Positions 24,829 through 34,678 of a stretch of DNA of 64,000 nucleotides are shown in pieces. The stretch is from an uncultured Christensenellaceae bacterium (GTDB taxonomy: Bacteria > Bacillota > Clostridia > Christensenellales > UBA3700). Both the position numbers and the translations under genes were made by a program. How positions within the stretch are numbered: position 1 is the first letter of the stretch; each line of letters starts with the position of its first letter. The notes under the pieces were generated by a model, which did not search any database, was not told where the DNA came from, and saw only the letters and a program-made list of their open reading frames with translations. The stretch spans positions 1 through 64,000 of the forward strand of contig CAJUMY010000010.1 in assembly GCA_910587685.1 (NCBI GenBank), read 5' to 3'.

Positions 24829-27800
24829 ATGGCGAACGTTGAGATAAGCGTTGAAACCAACGGCGTAGTAGGATACTATCACTATACAAAGAGCACTTCG
24901 CCGATAAAGAGACTGTACGTCAAATCGGACGAGGATATAGACGACGTTAAGATATCGGTCACTTCGTCGCCCGAATTTTTACTTCCCGTAGAATTCGGCG
25001 GAGAAACGCTTCCGAGAAGAAGCAAGGTAAACTTCGACGTAAAGCCCGCAATGTCGCCGCCGTTTCTCGTCGGTCTCGACAGAGCGGAGGAAGGAGAAAT
25101 AATAGTAAAGGCGATAAAGGGCAAGGAGCTTCTCGCCGAAACGCGCGCAAGTATAAGAATACTGGGATATAACGTGCTCAGGTATAAAGAAAACGCGGAA
25201 ATGATAGCTACGTTCGTTAGGCGTTCTACCGTTGTCAGCGAGATAGTGACGGCGGCGAGAAGACAGCTCGGGAAGTGGCGTAAGAACGACGTCGTGAACG
25301 GATATAAAGGCAATTCGAAGAACGACGTAAGGAACGTATTCGCAAGCATATATAAAACGCTCATGGAGCGTTCGTTCATCATGAGCGAGGAGAAGGACGA
25401 CGGCGAGATCGAAATATCGTCGCATAAGAGCATGACCGATTCGCTTCTTGTGAAGCCTATCGAGCTCAGTCTTCTCTTTGCGTCGGCGCTCGAAGCGTTC
25501 GGACTCAATCCCGTTATCATCAAGACCGAGGGAGAATGGCTCGTCGGAGTTTGGCTTCACGAGGAGTGTTTTCCCGAACTCGTTATAGACGAGAGCGAAT
25601 TTATCACGCGACGTATGGCGCTCGGCGTCAGCGAATTCACTATGGCGTCGACAGCGGACGTATTCAATCGCGTAGCTTTCGAGCATGCGGAAAAGAGAGC
25701 CGTCGATATAGTCGACGCGTCTTTTGAATTTGCCCTTGACGTCAAAAGGGCGAGAATAGGCAGAATATTCGCGTTGCCCGAGAGGGTCAGAAAAGCCGGC
25801 GGTTACGACCTTGTAGACGATAATATTTACGATGCGGACGACGTTCCCGAGGACATAAAAGAATACGACGGCGACGTCTCTATCGACAGGAAAATGACGA
25901 GAGAGAAGCAGTGGGAACGCAGATTGCTCGATCTCAGTATGAGGAATCCTCTTGTCAATTTCAAGCCCAATTCTTCCGCTGTTAAAATAGTTTCTTCGGG
26001 TATCCGCGATTTTTCCGATAGATTTTCCGGCGATAAAGAATACAGCGTTATGCCGAGACCGAAGGGCATTAGTTCGCTTGAAAGTTTCGATTCGCATATC
26101 ACGTTGCGGCCTGAAGTCGACCTTGTCAATATCAGTCTTAACAACTTGAAACTCCATACGGTCATAGAAGGCGACGCCTTTGATAAGACTATGACTAACA
26201 TATACCGCAAGGATAAGACGTTCCTCGAAGAGAGCGGAACCAATTCGCTCTATATCGCAGTCGGATTCCTTAGATGGCAGAGCGACGAGGAGAAAAAATA
26301 CGCGCCGCTGTTTTTGTATCCCGTGACTCTCTCGAAAAAGTCGGCGGCGAGCGACAAATACACGGTCAAACTCATAGAAGACGAAATACGTATCAATAAT
26401 ACGCTTCTCGAATATCTATATCAGGAGTTCGGCATAGATCTGAGAGGACTTAGGAATATTTCCGAATTTAACGGCGAGACTATGAGCGCCGTTATCGGAA
26501 GGATAAGAAGGGAAATAATAGATCGCAAATCATGGGATATTACCGACGATATATACCTTACGACGCTGTCGTTTGCCAATTATCTCATGTGGAAGGACGT
26601 GCGGGAAAAACTCGAACTTTTCAAGTCGAGCAAAATAATATCGGGACTCCTCGATACGGGGAAGACGGTATTCACAAAGGAGGACTATACTCTTTCGGAG
26701 CTCACCAGCGATAATTCGTACGAAGACGGCGGAGTATATCTGCCCATCAGCGCGGATAGTTCTCAGTATTCCGCGATAGTAGATTCGCTATCTAAAAGTT
26801 TCGTTCTGCACGGACCTCCGGGAACGGGCAAATCGCAGACTATATGCAATATAATCGCGAACAATATTTTGAGAGGAAAGAGAGTGCTGTTCGTCGCGGA
26901 GAAGACGGCGGCGCTGAGCGTCGTTAAAAAGAGACTTGACGATATAGGTCTCTCGCCGTTCTGCCTCGAACTTCATTCGAATAAGAACAATAAGAACGAC
27001 GTAGTTAAAAAGCTGTCAGACACGATGAATCTCAGAGAGTCGGAAGACGCGAGCGGTTACAGTGAAAAAGCCGACGAGATAAGGTCGATAATAAGCGGTA
27101 TCGACGCCGGTATGAAAGCTCTTCATAAAAAGAGGAAGCTCGGAGTATCCGTATACGAGGGAGCGATGAGATATCTTGAGAACGAGGACGCGTCCTCTAC
27201 TCTTAAGATAGAGCCGATGTTTTACGAAAGGCTCACCGAGGACTCTCTATCCAAATACGAAGAGATACTTACCGAACTTACCGTCGTAGGACGCGAGTGC
27301 GGAGATATATCGGGATCGCCGTTCAGACACGTCGGTTATATCAATTACGAGTCCGATACCAGAGAGAAGGGCGAAGAAATAATAGATATCCTTTCGCTCG
27401 AAATAGAGTACTTAAGGGAGTACGCGCGTAAGTTCACCGATCTTTTCAGAATACGCACGGTAGCGATAACGGGAGCGAGACTCAAGGCAATGTATGATAT
27501 ATGCAGGCTTGTTTCAGAAAGCGACGCCGTAAAAGAATTTTTCAAAAACAAAAAAAGATGGGATAACGCGTACGGCGTTATCGAAAGTTACAAGGCTAAT
27601 AAGGCGAGATATAACGCGCTCTATAAGGAGTGTCTGTCGCTATACGAGTATATACCCGACGATCTTCCAAAAGAGGCTCTCGTAACTAGCAGCGACAGGA
27701 AACTTTCGAGACTGATATCAAAGACCGCAAGGAGAATGGACAGGCTGTCTATAAGAGAAGTCGGTAATGATCCGGAGGAGAACGTACGACTGCTAATAGG

Positions 27801-30420
27801 TCTTTTCGAAGCTGAAAGAGAATGTGAAAAGATACGCGCGGAGGTCTCAAAGATATTCGGCGGAAAGCGCGGCGTCGAAGAAGCCGTTAAAGATATGGAT
27901 ACGCTCACCGCGAGCGCAAAAGTTCTATACGCCGATTTCAGAAGGGAGAGCTTCGAGAGCATCGTCGAGGACGTTATATGCGGGAAATATATGCCGTCGT
28001 ATTTTATGAAGGCTTACGAAAGCTATTCTTCGGCGTACGGCGACGCTAAAAAGTTATTTGATTTCACGTTCGATACGGATGCGGCGGATATTGCGGATCT
28101 GACGGTTTATCTCAAGAGACTAAGAGACAATCTCGACCTTATGCCCAGCTGGTGCAAATATAATTCGTTGCTTAAAGAGTGTAAGGAGACGGGACTGTCG
28201 TTCGTCGTCGAACCGCTTCGTTCGGGCAATATAACTACGGGAGAGCTTCTCAAGAGTTTCCGCAAGTGCGTGTACGGCAATTTCGTCGAGTCGGAGCTTG
28301 CTCTCGACACCGCGCTCAGCACGTTCTCGGGCAAGAGCGTGGAGGATAAGATAGAAAGGCTGAAGATACTCACTGACAATTACGAGACGCTGACGAGAAG
28401 AGAAATGTATATGCGGATGGTTGCGAATATTCCGCGGAAAGACGAGGAAGGCGCGCATAATCTCGAAATGGTCGTTCTCTCTAGAGCGGAAAAGAGTAAC
28501 ATGAAAGGAATAACTTTACGAAAGCTCTTTACGGAGATACCCACCGTTATGAAATACGCTTCGCCGTGTATGCTCATGAGCCCCGTATCGGTAACGCAGT
28601 ATCTCGATCCCGAACTTGACAAGTTCGATCTCGTCGTATTCGACGAGGCGTCGCAGGTGCCGACGTCAGAGGCTATAGGAGCGATCGCGAGAGCCGAGAG
28701 AGTGATAGTCGTCGGCGACCCGAAGCAGCTTCCGCCTACTAAATTCTTCAACAGCGAATATAAGGACGAAGAAAACGCCGATATAGAAGATCTCGAAAGT
28801 ATCCTCGACGACTGTCTTGCTCTCGGAATGCCCGAAAGACATCTCCTTTGGCATTACCGTTCGCACGACGAGAGTCTTATCGCGTTCTCCAACGCAATGT
28901 ATTACGACAACAGATTGCTCACGTTCCCGTCGCCTGACGAGCTCGATTCGAAGGTAAAGTTCAGATATGTCGAAGGAGTATACGAACGCGGCGGATCGAA
29001 GCGTAATAAGGCGGAGGCCGAAGCGCTCGTCAATGAAGTTATCGAAAGACTTACCGACGGAAAGCATATGAGCATCGGTATCGTTACGTTCAATACCGCT
29101 CAGCAGAACTATATCGAAGATATGCTGCACGACGAGATAAAGAAGAGGAAGCTATACGTCGAAGCGTACGAATGCGACGAGCCGATATTCGTTAAAAATC
29201 TCGAGAACGTTCAAGGCGACGAAAGAGACGTCATATTATTCAGTATAGGTTACGGTCCCGACGCCGGAGGCAAGCTGTCGCTCAATTTCGGACCTATCAA
29301 CCAGAGCGGCGGTTACAGACGTCTTAACGTCGCTATCACGAGAGCGCGTTCGGAGATGGTGGTATTCAGTTCCATAACCGGCAATATGATAGATCTCAAC
29401 AAGACGGACAGCAAGGGCGTCAAGGGGCTCAAAGCGTTCCTCGAATATGCCGAGAGGGGACGAGATATGCTCGTTGTGGATTCGAAGAACGTTGCTAAAC
29501 GCGTGAGCCGCGATATCGGTTGGTATATAGCTAACGATCTTAAGGAACGGGGATTCGAGTGCGAATACGACGTAGGAGTTTCCGACTTCAAGATAGACGT
29601 TGCGGTGGTCGATCCTAAGAACAAGGACAGATATATCCTCGCAATTATGTGCGACGGCAGGAACGCTAACAATATAGGAAGCGTTCGCGACAGAATGTCG
29701 ATGAACGTTAATATATTGAAGAAGCTAGGTTGGAACGTATATTATCTTTGGACGGTAAGCTATCTCAACAACAGCAAGAGAGAGGTGCAGAAAATCAAAG
29801 ATTACCTTATGACCTTCACGAGGAGCAAAGCTCCGTCCAAGAAGGCGGTAAAGGAGACTATATCCAAATATAGGAAGGCATATAAAGGGTATAATGCGAA
29901 ACCGTGGGCAAAAGGAAGTAACGACTATATTCTGAACGAAGAAAACGGCGACGCTATTTTCGAGAGGATAATGGACGTGATAGCCGTAGAGACGCCGATA
30001 GAGCAGGAACTCTTGATGTCGCGGCTCATGTCTATATACAACGTCACGAAAGCTAATAAAAAGGCTTGCTCGAGACTGATAGAGATCGCGAACAGAGTAG
30101 CGCAAAGCGAGAGATTCGGCGATAAGATATTCTATAGAACGGCAAGAGAGGACAGTTACGATTCGTTCAGACCTATAGACGAGCTGAGAGGCAAGAGAGA
30201 GATAGATCAGGTTCATCCCAACGAGATAATTACCGCTATGAGGTGCGTTTTGGAGAGCAAGGTGAAACTCGACAAGGAAGAACTCAAAAAGGAAGCGCTT
30301 GCCGTGCTCAATTATTCGAGAAAGACGAAGATAGCGCCCGTTTGGCTCGACATGTGCGTTAAGATAGGAGTGGAAAGAGGAAAACTCATAGAGACTCTAA
30401 ACAATATGGTCACGATGTGA
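24829..30420 (+). CDS. giant DUF4011/DUF3320-family superfamily 1 helicase
   Basis: I chose ATG 24829, five bases after AAGGAGAG; longer readings lack a ribosome site. The 1863-residue protein has, in order: a beta-sandwich start (about 1-115), a transglutaminase-like region (about 120-330), the DUF4011 start ERRLLDLSMRNPLVNF (about 363-378), and a split SF1 helicase. The helicase has Walker A GPPGTGKS (662-669), DEAS (1272-1275), GDPKQLPPT (1296-1304), WHYRSH and a last motif LNVAITRAR. A PD-(D/E)xK-like region (about 1560-1670) and a DUF3320 segment (about 1710-1780) follow. All ATPase motifs look intact. The transglutaminase Cys and His positions read Pro210 and Glu236, and the usual IECDG nuclease motif reads IMCDG (M1607). 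The family has been linked to phage defence and DNA repair; the role here is unproven. Confidence 0.85.
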   Translation: MANVEISVETNGVVGYYHYTKSTSPIKRLYVKSDEDIDDVKISVTSSPEFLLPVEFGGETLPRRSKVNFDVKPAMSPPFLVGLDRAEEGEIIVKAIKGKELLAETRASIRILGYNVLRYKENAEMIATFVRRSTVVSEIVTAARRQLGKWRKNDVVNGYKGNSKNDVRNVFASIYKTLMERSFIMSEEKDDGEIEISSHKSMTDSLLVKPIELSLLFASALEAFGLNPVIIKTEGEWLVGVWLHEECFPELVIDESEFITRRMALGVSEFTMASTADVFNRVAFEHAEKRAVDIVDASFEFALDVKRARIGRIFALPERVRKAGGYDLVDDNIYDADDVPEDIKEYDGDVSIDRKMTREKQWERRLLDLSMRNPLVNFKPNSSAVKIVSSGIRDFSDRFSGDKEYSVMPRPKGISSLESFDSHITLRPEVDLVNISLNNLKLHTVIEGDAFDKTMTNIYRKDKTFLEESGTNSLYIAVGFLRWQSDEEKKYAPLFLYPVTLSKKSAASDKYTVKLIEDEIRINNTLLEYLYQEFGIDLRGLRNISEFNGETMSAVIGRIRREIIDRKSWDITDDIYLTTLSFANYLMWKDVREKLELFKSSKIISGLLDTGKTVFTKEDYTLSELTSDNSYEDGGVYLPISADSSQYSAIVDSLSKSFVLHGPPGTGKSQTICNIIANNILRGKRVLFVAEKTAALSVVKKRLDDIGLSPFCLELHSNKNNKNDVVKKLSDTMNLRESEDASGYSEKADEIRSIISGIDAGMKALHKKRKLGVSVYEGAMRYLENEDASSTLKIEPMFYERLTEDSLSKYEEILTELTVVGRECGDISGSPFRHVGYINYESDTREKGEEIIDILSLEIEYLREYARKFTDLFRIRTVAITGARLKAMYDICRLVSESDAVKEFFKNKKRWDNAYGVIESYKANKARYNALYKECLSLYEYIPDDLPKEALVTSSDRKLSRLISKTARRMDRLSIREVGNDPEENVRLLIGLFEAERECEKIRAEVSKIFGGKRGVEEAVKDMDTLTASAKVLYADFRRESFESIVEDVICGKYMPSYFMKAYESYSSAYGDAKKLFDFTFDTDAADIADLTVYLKRLRDNLDLMPSWCKYNSLLKECKETGLSFVVEPLRSGNITTGELLKSFRKCVYGNFVESELALDTALSTFSGKSVEDKIERLKILTDNYETLTRREMYMRMVANIPRKDEEGAHNLEMVVLSRAEKSNMKGITLRKLFTEIPTVMKYASPCMLMSPVSVTQYLDPELDKFDLVVFDEASQVPTSEAIGAIARAERVIVVGDPKQLPPTKFFNSEYKDEENADIEDLESILDDCLALGMPERHLLWHYRSHDESLIAFSNAMYYDNRLLTFPSPDELDSKVKFRYVEGVYERGGSKRNKAEAEALVNEVIERLTDGKHMSIGIVTFNTAQQNYIEDMLHDEIKKRKLYVEAYECDEPIFVKNLENVQGDERDVILFSIGYGPDAGGKLSLNFGPINQSGGYRRLNVAITRARSEMVVFSSITGNMIDLNKTDSKGVKGLKAFLEYAERGRDMLVVDSKNVAKRVSRDIGWYIANDLKERGFECEYDVGVSDFKIDVAVVDPKNKDRYILAIMCDGRNANNIGSVRDRMSMNVNILKKLGWNVYYLWTVSYLNNSKREVQKIKDYLMTFTRSKAPSKKAVKETISKYRKAYKGYNAKPWAKGSNDYILNEENGDAIFERIMDVIAVETPIEQELLMSRLMSIYNVTKANKKACSRLIEIANRVAQSERFGDKIFYRTAREDSYDSFRPIDELRGKREIDQVHPNEIITAMRCVLESKVKLDKEELKKEALAVLNYSRKTKIAPVWLDMCVKIGVERGKLIETLNNMVTM

Positions 30421-30465
30421 TTTTAGAATAAATAGATATGTTTACAATGTAATATTGAAATATTC

Positions 30466-30495
30466 TTGACATACGACGTATTAATAGAGTATAAT
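30466..30495 (+). promoter_or_regulatory. sigma-A promoter of the zinc-ribbon gene
   Basis: TTGACA (30466-30471), an 18-base spacer and a perfect TATAAT (30490-30495). Confidence 0.8.
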
Positions 30496-30571
30496 ATTAC
30501 TAAACTTATGTAAATTATTTATCTGTCGATTTAGATTTATGTTCGTTAATAATATTTCGGGAGGTAATAAT

Positions 30572-30742
30572 ATGCAGGATAAGAAAATCATATGCAAAGA
30601 TTGCGGTAAGGAATTCGTATTCACCGTCGGAGAGCAAGAGTTCTATCAGTCCAGAGGGTTTGAGAACGAGCCGGTACGTTGTCCTGATTGCAGAAAAGCC
30701 AAGAAATCGCGTAATGCCGATTTCAGCAGGAAGAATCGCTGA
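30572..30742 (+). CDS. small zinc-ribbon protein
   Basis: The 56-residue protein starts at ATG 30572 behind GGGAGGTAATAAT. It has two Cys-X2-Cys knuckles, CKDCGKEF and CPDCRKAKK, separated by about 26 residues with FTVGEQEFYQSRGFENEP between. This is the zf-trcl (probable zinc-ribbon) pattern, widespread in Clostridia. The basic tail (RKAKKSRNADFSRKNR) suggests RNA or DNA contact. It has its own strong promoter and terminator, so it is a stand-alone gene rather than part of the helicase unit. Function is not known. Confidence 0.85.
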   Translation: MQDKKIICKDCGKEFVFTVGEQEFYQSRGFENEPVRCPDCRKAKKSRNADFSRKNR

Positions 30743-30760
30743 TCAGTATGTTAAAAGTCA

Positions 30761-30790
30761 AAAGGGAACGGTCATGACCGTTCCCTTTTT
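30761..30790 (+). terminator. terminator of the zinc-ribbon gene
   Basis: The perfect palindrome AAAGGGAACGGTCATGACCG, completed by TTCCCTTTTT, forms a 12-bp stem with U tail. Confidence 0.85.
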
Positions 30791-30878
30791 GAATTGTTTT
30801 GCCGCGTACGCTCGATCGTATGGAAGATAATAAGCTAAGACTTTAGTCTGAAATTATCGGCGAAAATCAAATATTATG

Positions 30879-30926
30879 AAAAAACAGCTTGGAGATGCGT
30901 AAATCGTTCTTCACGCTGTTTTTTTA
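30879..30926 (-). terminator. terminator of the GH20 gene
   Basis: AAAAAACAGC and GCTGTTTTTT pair across a 26-base loop just 3' of the minus-strand GH20 gene. The A/T arms on both sides allow it to work on either strand. Confidence 0.55.
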
Positions 30927-30931
30927 TACGC

Positions 30932-32512
30932 TTATCGATCCTTGTCCTTTTTCTTTTTCTCGGAATACTTTTTCTTGACCTTGGCGTTGTCGACGAGGTT
31001 ATGTAGTCCGTGCCAGCAGAGTTGGCGGCGTTCCCACCACAGTTTTTCGAAAAAGCCGAGAAGTTTCGACGGATTGGCTCTTTTTACGCTCGCAAATCGC
31101 GTAACGCCGTGCATTTTGAGCAGTTCTTCATAGCTCGGGATCTTTTCAAGGAAAGTTTTGTAATCGAGTTTCTTTTCTTCGCTCCACGCTTTCTCAGCGA
31201 ATGCGCCTAGTCTCGGGAATGTCTTGAAGAAGGCGTTATCCATATTGGGAACGAATTCCGTCCATAGGAACGCTTCTAAGCCTATCATACGATCGTTCTT
31301 TTCTATAAAGTCCGCGCTTTCGCTATATATGCGTTCGAGCGTATTCTGAGCGTAGGGCAGGTCGAGATAGTTGGGTTCGCTGAGTCCGTTGATAACGTAC
31401 CGACCGTTCTTCATCTCGTTTAATATATTCGCGTGATTTTCTTTCGGTACGTTCCACGCCATCCATATTATATCGGAGTTGGATTTGCCGCTTATCTCGT
31501 CTTCGTTCCACATTATAGCGGTATAGCCTTTGCTTGAAATGTATTTTCCGACTTCGCTGAGAAAATGTCCTTGCAGTTCGTTTTCGTTTTTGAGTCCCAG
31601 CTCTTTTATCTTCGCTTGACAGCGCGGACATATCTGCCAACGCGTTTTCGGAGCTTCGTCGCCGCCGATATGAATTAGCCCGTCGGGGAAAAGCTCGGTT
31701 ATTTCGTCGATAACGTCTTTAACGAACGCGAGAACTTCGTCCTTCCCTCCGCACAGGATATCGTGCTTTATGCCCCAGTGCGTTGCAACTGGCAGCTTTC
31801 TGGCAAAGCATCCGAGCTCGGGATAGGCGTGAAGAGCCGCTTGCATATGCCCCGGCATATCTATTTCGGGAATCACCTTTATATGTTTTTTGTGAGCGTA
31901 GGCGACTATCTCTTTTACGTCGTCTTGCGTATAGAATCCGCCGTGAGGACGCGCGTTGAAATTCGTATGGCTGCGTTTCGACGACTTTTGAGTCAGAAAC
32001 GGATACTTTTTTATTTCCACTCGCCAGCCCTGATCTTCCGTAAGGTGCAAATGAAGGAAGTTTAGCTTGTGAAGAGCGATGAGATCGATGAATTTCTTTA
32101 CGTCGCTCACGGAGTAAAAATATCTTCCGACGTCGAGCATGAACGCGCGGAAAGAAAAGCGCGGCTTATCCTCTATGGTAAAACAGGGAATACGCATGGA
32201 GTATGCGAGAGTTAGCTGTTTTAACGATTGCATAGCGTAAAAGCATCCCGTTTTTGAAGAAGCGCGTACCGAAATGCGATTGTCGGAAATTTTTATATAA
32301 TATCCTTCGTATTCGACGGTTTCGTCCGCTATAACGTTTATCTCGTTAAGGGACACCTTTTCGCTCCTAAGCGAAAGTTTATGGGCAAAGTCCATAAAGT
32401 CGTCTATCTCGTCCTTCCATATTTCAGGAAACGAGATGGAAAAGCCTTTCATAAGATTAACGGTTCCCGCGTCGAGCGAATAGCGATAGGGCTCCGGTAT
32501 CAGTTTTATCAT
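30932..32512 (-). CDS. GH20 beta-N-acetylhexosaminidase
   Basis: I chose the start at 32512 (GCGAGGTCGAT upstream); 23 further codons upstream lack a ribosome site. The 526-residue protein has the GH20 N-terminal alpha/beta domain and then the TIM barrel. The barrel carries FMLDVGRYF, LHLHLTEDQGWR, VIPEIDMPGH and the catalytic pair D285-E286 in HIGGDEAPKTRW. There is no signal peptide, so it cleaves terminal GlcNAc or GalNAc from short imported glycans in the cytoplasm. The C-terminal tail is very lysine-rich (KKKYSEKKKKDKDR). It fits the kinase/GalE unit at 14-17 kb, although far from it. Confidence 0.92.
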   Translation of the reverse strand: MIKLIPEPYRYSLDAGTVNLMKGFSISFPEIWKDEIDDFMDFAHKLSLRSEKVSLNEINVIADETVEYEGYYIKISDNRISVRASSKTGCFYAMQSLKQLTLAYSMRIPCFTIEDKPRFSFRAFMLDVGRYFYSVSDVKKFIDLIALHKLNFLHLHLTEDQGWRVEIKKYPFLTQKSSKRSHTNFNARPHGGFYTQDDVKEIVAYAHKKHIKVIPEIDMPGHMQAALHAYPELGCFARKLPVATHWGIKHDILCGGKDEVLAFVKDVIDEITELFPDGLIHIGGDEAPKTRWQICPRCQAKIKELGLKNENELQGHFLSEVGKYISSKGYTAIMWNEDEISGKSNSDIIWMAWNVPKENHANILNEMKNGRYVINGLSEPNYLDLPYAQNTLERIYSESADFIEKNDRMIGLEAFLWTEFVPNMDNAFFKTFPRLGAFAEKAWSEEKKLDYKTFLEKIPSYEELLKMHGVTRFASVKRANPSKLLGFFEKLWWERRQLCWHGLHNLVDNAKVKKKYSEKKKKDKDR

Positions 32513-32973
32513 ATCGACCTCGCAAATCAAACGTTGATCGTTTCGTCTGTTACGGCGAAAGCCGCCGAACGTACGATGCAAACAACGGAAATTTCGTACG
32601 CGAATATTTTATCATACGGAGAAAAACAAAGTCAAACGCGTGCGGTTTCAAATAACGTTTCTTTGAAATTTTGTTTCGAAAACCACTGTCACACGTAACG
32701 GCATAAGAGGAAATAAATCTCGTTTTTTACACTTTTATGCTACGCCGAATATGCGAGAATATTCCAATATTGTGAAAGATGCGAAACCGCAGAAACGGGC
32801 GGCTCTGGTTCCATGCAAAATATGAATATTTGAGGGTTTTCAAAAACGAGTTGAATCGGATTCAAGCGAATATTACGGGCAGTCATAGATTTTGAAGAAA
32901 ACGCTTGATACAGTCGGTTAAGAGGTAGCGTTTTGCGAGCATAAGCGGGTGTTTTTACGTGTGCGGGATTGAT

Positions 32974-33023
32974 GAGTTATCCACATAAACGTGCGTTCGT
33001 GTGAACAACTATGTGGATAACTC
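32974..33023. promoter_or_regulatory. inverted pair of perfect DnaA-box sequences
   Basis: TTATCCACA (32977-32985) and its complement TGTGGATAA (33012-33020) lie within a 13-bp perfect inverted repeat (GAGTTATCCACAT/ATGTGGATAACTC) with a 24-bp spacer. The spot is in a 720-bp intergenic region between divergent genes, with AT-rich sequence toward 33150. No dnaA, dnaN or rpmH is near, so this is a candidate DnaA-binding regulatory or origin-like site, not a proven oriC. Confidence 0.55.
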
Positions 33024-33235
33024 GTATAAAAACGACAAAATTTAACGTTATGAAACAAAATCATATTATTTTTGACGGCAAAACGGATAATGACCAAGAA
33101 TATGATTTCGGGAAAATTTGCGATAAGAAAGATGTTTTCCAAAGATAAAGAACACGATAAAAGAAATATAAAAAACGAATGAAACTAAGTGCTATTTTAT
33201 ACGGCGCGTCAATACATTAAAAAGGGAGATCGTTT

Positions 33236-33925
33236 ATGTTTGTTATTGTTAAAAAGAAGGCCGTTATCGCCGTCGTATTGTGCCTTACGGTCATGAGCGT
33301 TGCGCTTACGGCTTGCTTTACGGCGAGCGCGAGCGTTTCGCCGTCGTTTGATAAGGTGATAGTGCTCGACGCGGGTCACGGAGGAGTGGACGGAGGAGTC
33401 GTCGGAAGCAGCGGCATAAAGGAGAGCGAGCTCAATCTTAAGATAGTCAAGGAACTCGAAAAAGAATTGAAGCGTATGAATTACGGCGTAGTTTTGACAA
33501 GGACGGGCGACGAGGCGCTTGCAGGCGGCAAAAAAGCCGATATGCAGGCAAGAAAGAAGGTCATAGACGAAGCGAACGCCGATATGGTCGTCAGCATACA
33601 CATCAATAAGTTTTCCGACGCGAGACGAAGAGGCGTTCAAGTTTTTTACGACGATACGAAAAGGTGGACGGCGCAGGGAATGTACATGCAGAACGTAATG
33701 AACGAGTTCGTCAACAAAAAGTATGCGAAAAGGGATAATCTTTCGGCGCTGGGCGGCGATTATTTCATAGTTAAATGCAGTAACGTTCCTTCCATAATAA
33801 TAGAATGCGGATTCATATCGAACAGCGAAGATCAAAAACTTCTTACGAGCCGCGAATACAGAGAATATCTAGCAAAGTATATAGCGATAGGCATAGATTC
33901 TCTTTTGTCCGACGGATCTCGATGA
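33236..33925 (+). CDS. N-acetylmuramoyl-L-alanine amidase, CwlD-like
   Basis: The 229-residue protein starts at ATG 33236 behind AAAGGGAGATCGTTT. The N-terminus is a signal segment with a possible lipobox LTAC (Cys27). The Amidase_3 domain has zinc ligands H48 in DAGHGG, E63 in GIKESELN, a His in VSIHIN, and the catalytic Glu in IIIECGF. The size and lack of extra wall-binding domains match CwlD, which cuts stem peptides from spore cortex muramic acid to allow muramic lactam formation. A housekeeping wall amidase is the alternative. Confidence 0.85.
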   Translation: MFVIVKKKAVIAVVLCLTVMSVALTACFTASASVSPSFDKVIVLDAGHGGVDGGVVGSSGIKESELNLKIVKELEKELKRMNYGVVLTRTGDEALAGGKKADMQARKKVIDEANADMVVSIHINKFSDARRRGVQVFYDDTKRWTAQGMYMQNVMNEFVNKKYAKRDNLSALGGDYFIVKCSNVPSIIIECGFISNSEDQKLLTSREYREYLAKYIAIGIDSLLSDGSR

Positions 33926-34003
33926 GCGGGAAGACGGCGTTTTTTTAATGTAATTTTTTCGATTCAATTATAAAACGCGTATACAAATTACATATTTTCT
34001 CGG

Positions 34004-34032
34004 TTTACTTTCGATTTTAAGTATGGTATAAT
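34004..34032 (+). promoter_or_regulatory. sigma-A promoter of the gene at 34070
   Basis: TTTACT, a 17-base spacer and a perfect TATAAT (34027-34032). Confidence 0.7.
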
Positions 34033-34069
34033 ATTTAAAACATTGTATTTGTTAAGAGGTTTCGTTGAT

Positions 34070-34678
34070 ATGGGAAGGAAGAGAGATAACGCGGAAAACA
34101 ATTCGCCCGATAACGTTGAGAAGGTAGGTAAACTTAAAAAGAGAATAATTAGAGCCGAACAGCTCTATCTCATCGCGAATGCGCTCATTACGCTGCTTCT
34201 TGCGGTATTCTCGGTGAAGGATATGTTTGCGGACGGTACGCTCGGCGCGATACAGTACGTCGTCATTGCGCTCATAGTTGCATACATTTTAGCGTTCGTT
34301 ACTCTCATTGCTCTATTTAGCGGGAACAGGTCCGAGCTGAAACGCAATCTTAAGAATTATAAGTTTGCCGTCAAAATAATGAAGGGAGTTATCGGTATAA
34401 TCAACCCGATAATGGCGCTCATAGTTCTCTTCGAAGGACTGGAGAGCAGCGTCGGCGCGAGCAAGATATTCGCAGTCATAGTAGGTATTCTCGGCGTTGC
34501 GCTTGCTGTCGTAAAACTGTTGTCTAAGATAGTGAAGTTCGCGCGTAAAAAGAAGAAAGAGAAGAAAAAGAGATTAAAGAAAGAAGAGCGGCAACTGAGA
34601 AAGGAACAAAGGAAACTTATCGCTGATAAAAGCGCCGTAGAAGAGATAACTTCGACGGACGAAGAAGGCGAAAAGTAA
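34070..34678 (+). CDS. membrane protein with a long basic C-terminal tail, function unknown
   Basis: I chose ATG 34070 (AAGAGGT ten bases upstream). The 202-residue product has a charged N-terminus, about four hydrophobic helices (near 28-50, 55-80, 98-120 and 125-150) and a C-terminal tail of about 50 residues. The tail starts as a lysine/arginine run (KKKKEKKKRLKKEERQLRK) likely to form a coiled coil, and ends acidic. No family is recognised. It is followed, 170 bases later, by the hydrogenase-maturation genes on the same strand but need not share their function. Confidence 0.55.
   Translation: MGRKRDNAENNSPDNVEKVGKLKKRIIRAEQLYLIANALITLLLAVFSVKDMFADGTLGAIQYVVIALIVAYILAFVTLIALFSGNRSELKRNLKNYKFAVKIMKGVIGIINPIMALIVLFEGLESSVGASKIFAVIVGILGVALAVVKLLSKIVKFARKKKKEKKKRLKKEERQLRKEQRKLIADKSAVEEITSTDEEGEK

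Noticed and set aside
32700..33235. The region as the chromosome origin oriC
   Set aside because: Only two DnaA boxes are seen, no dnaA/dnaN/rpmH is near, and skew cannot be computed here; kept only as a candidate DnaA site.
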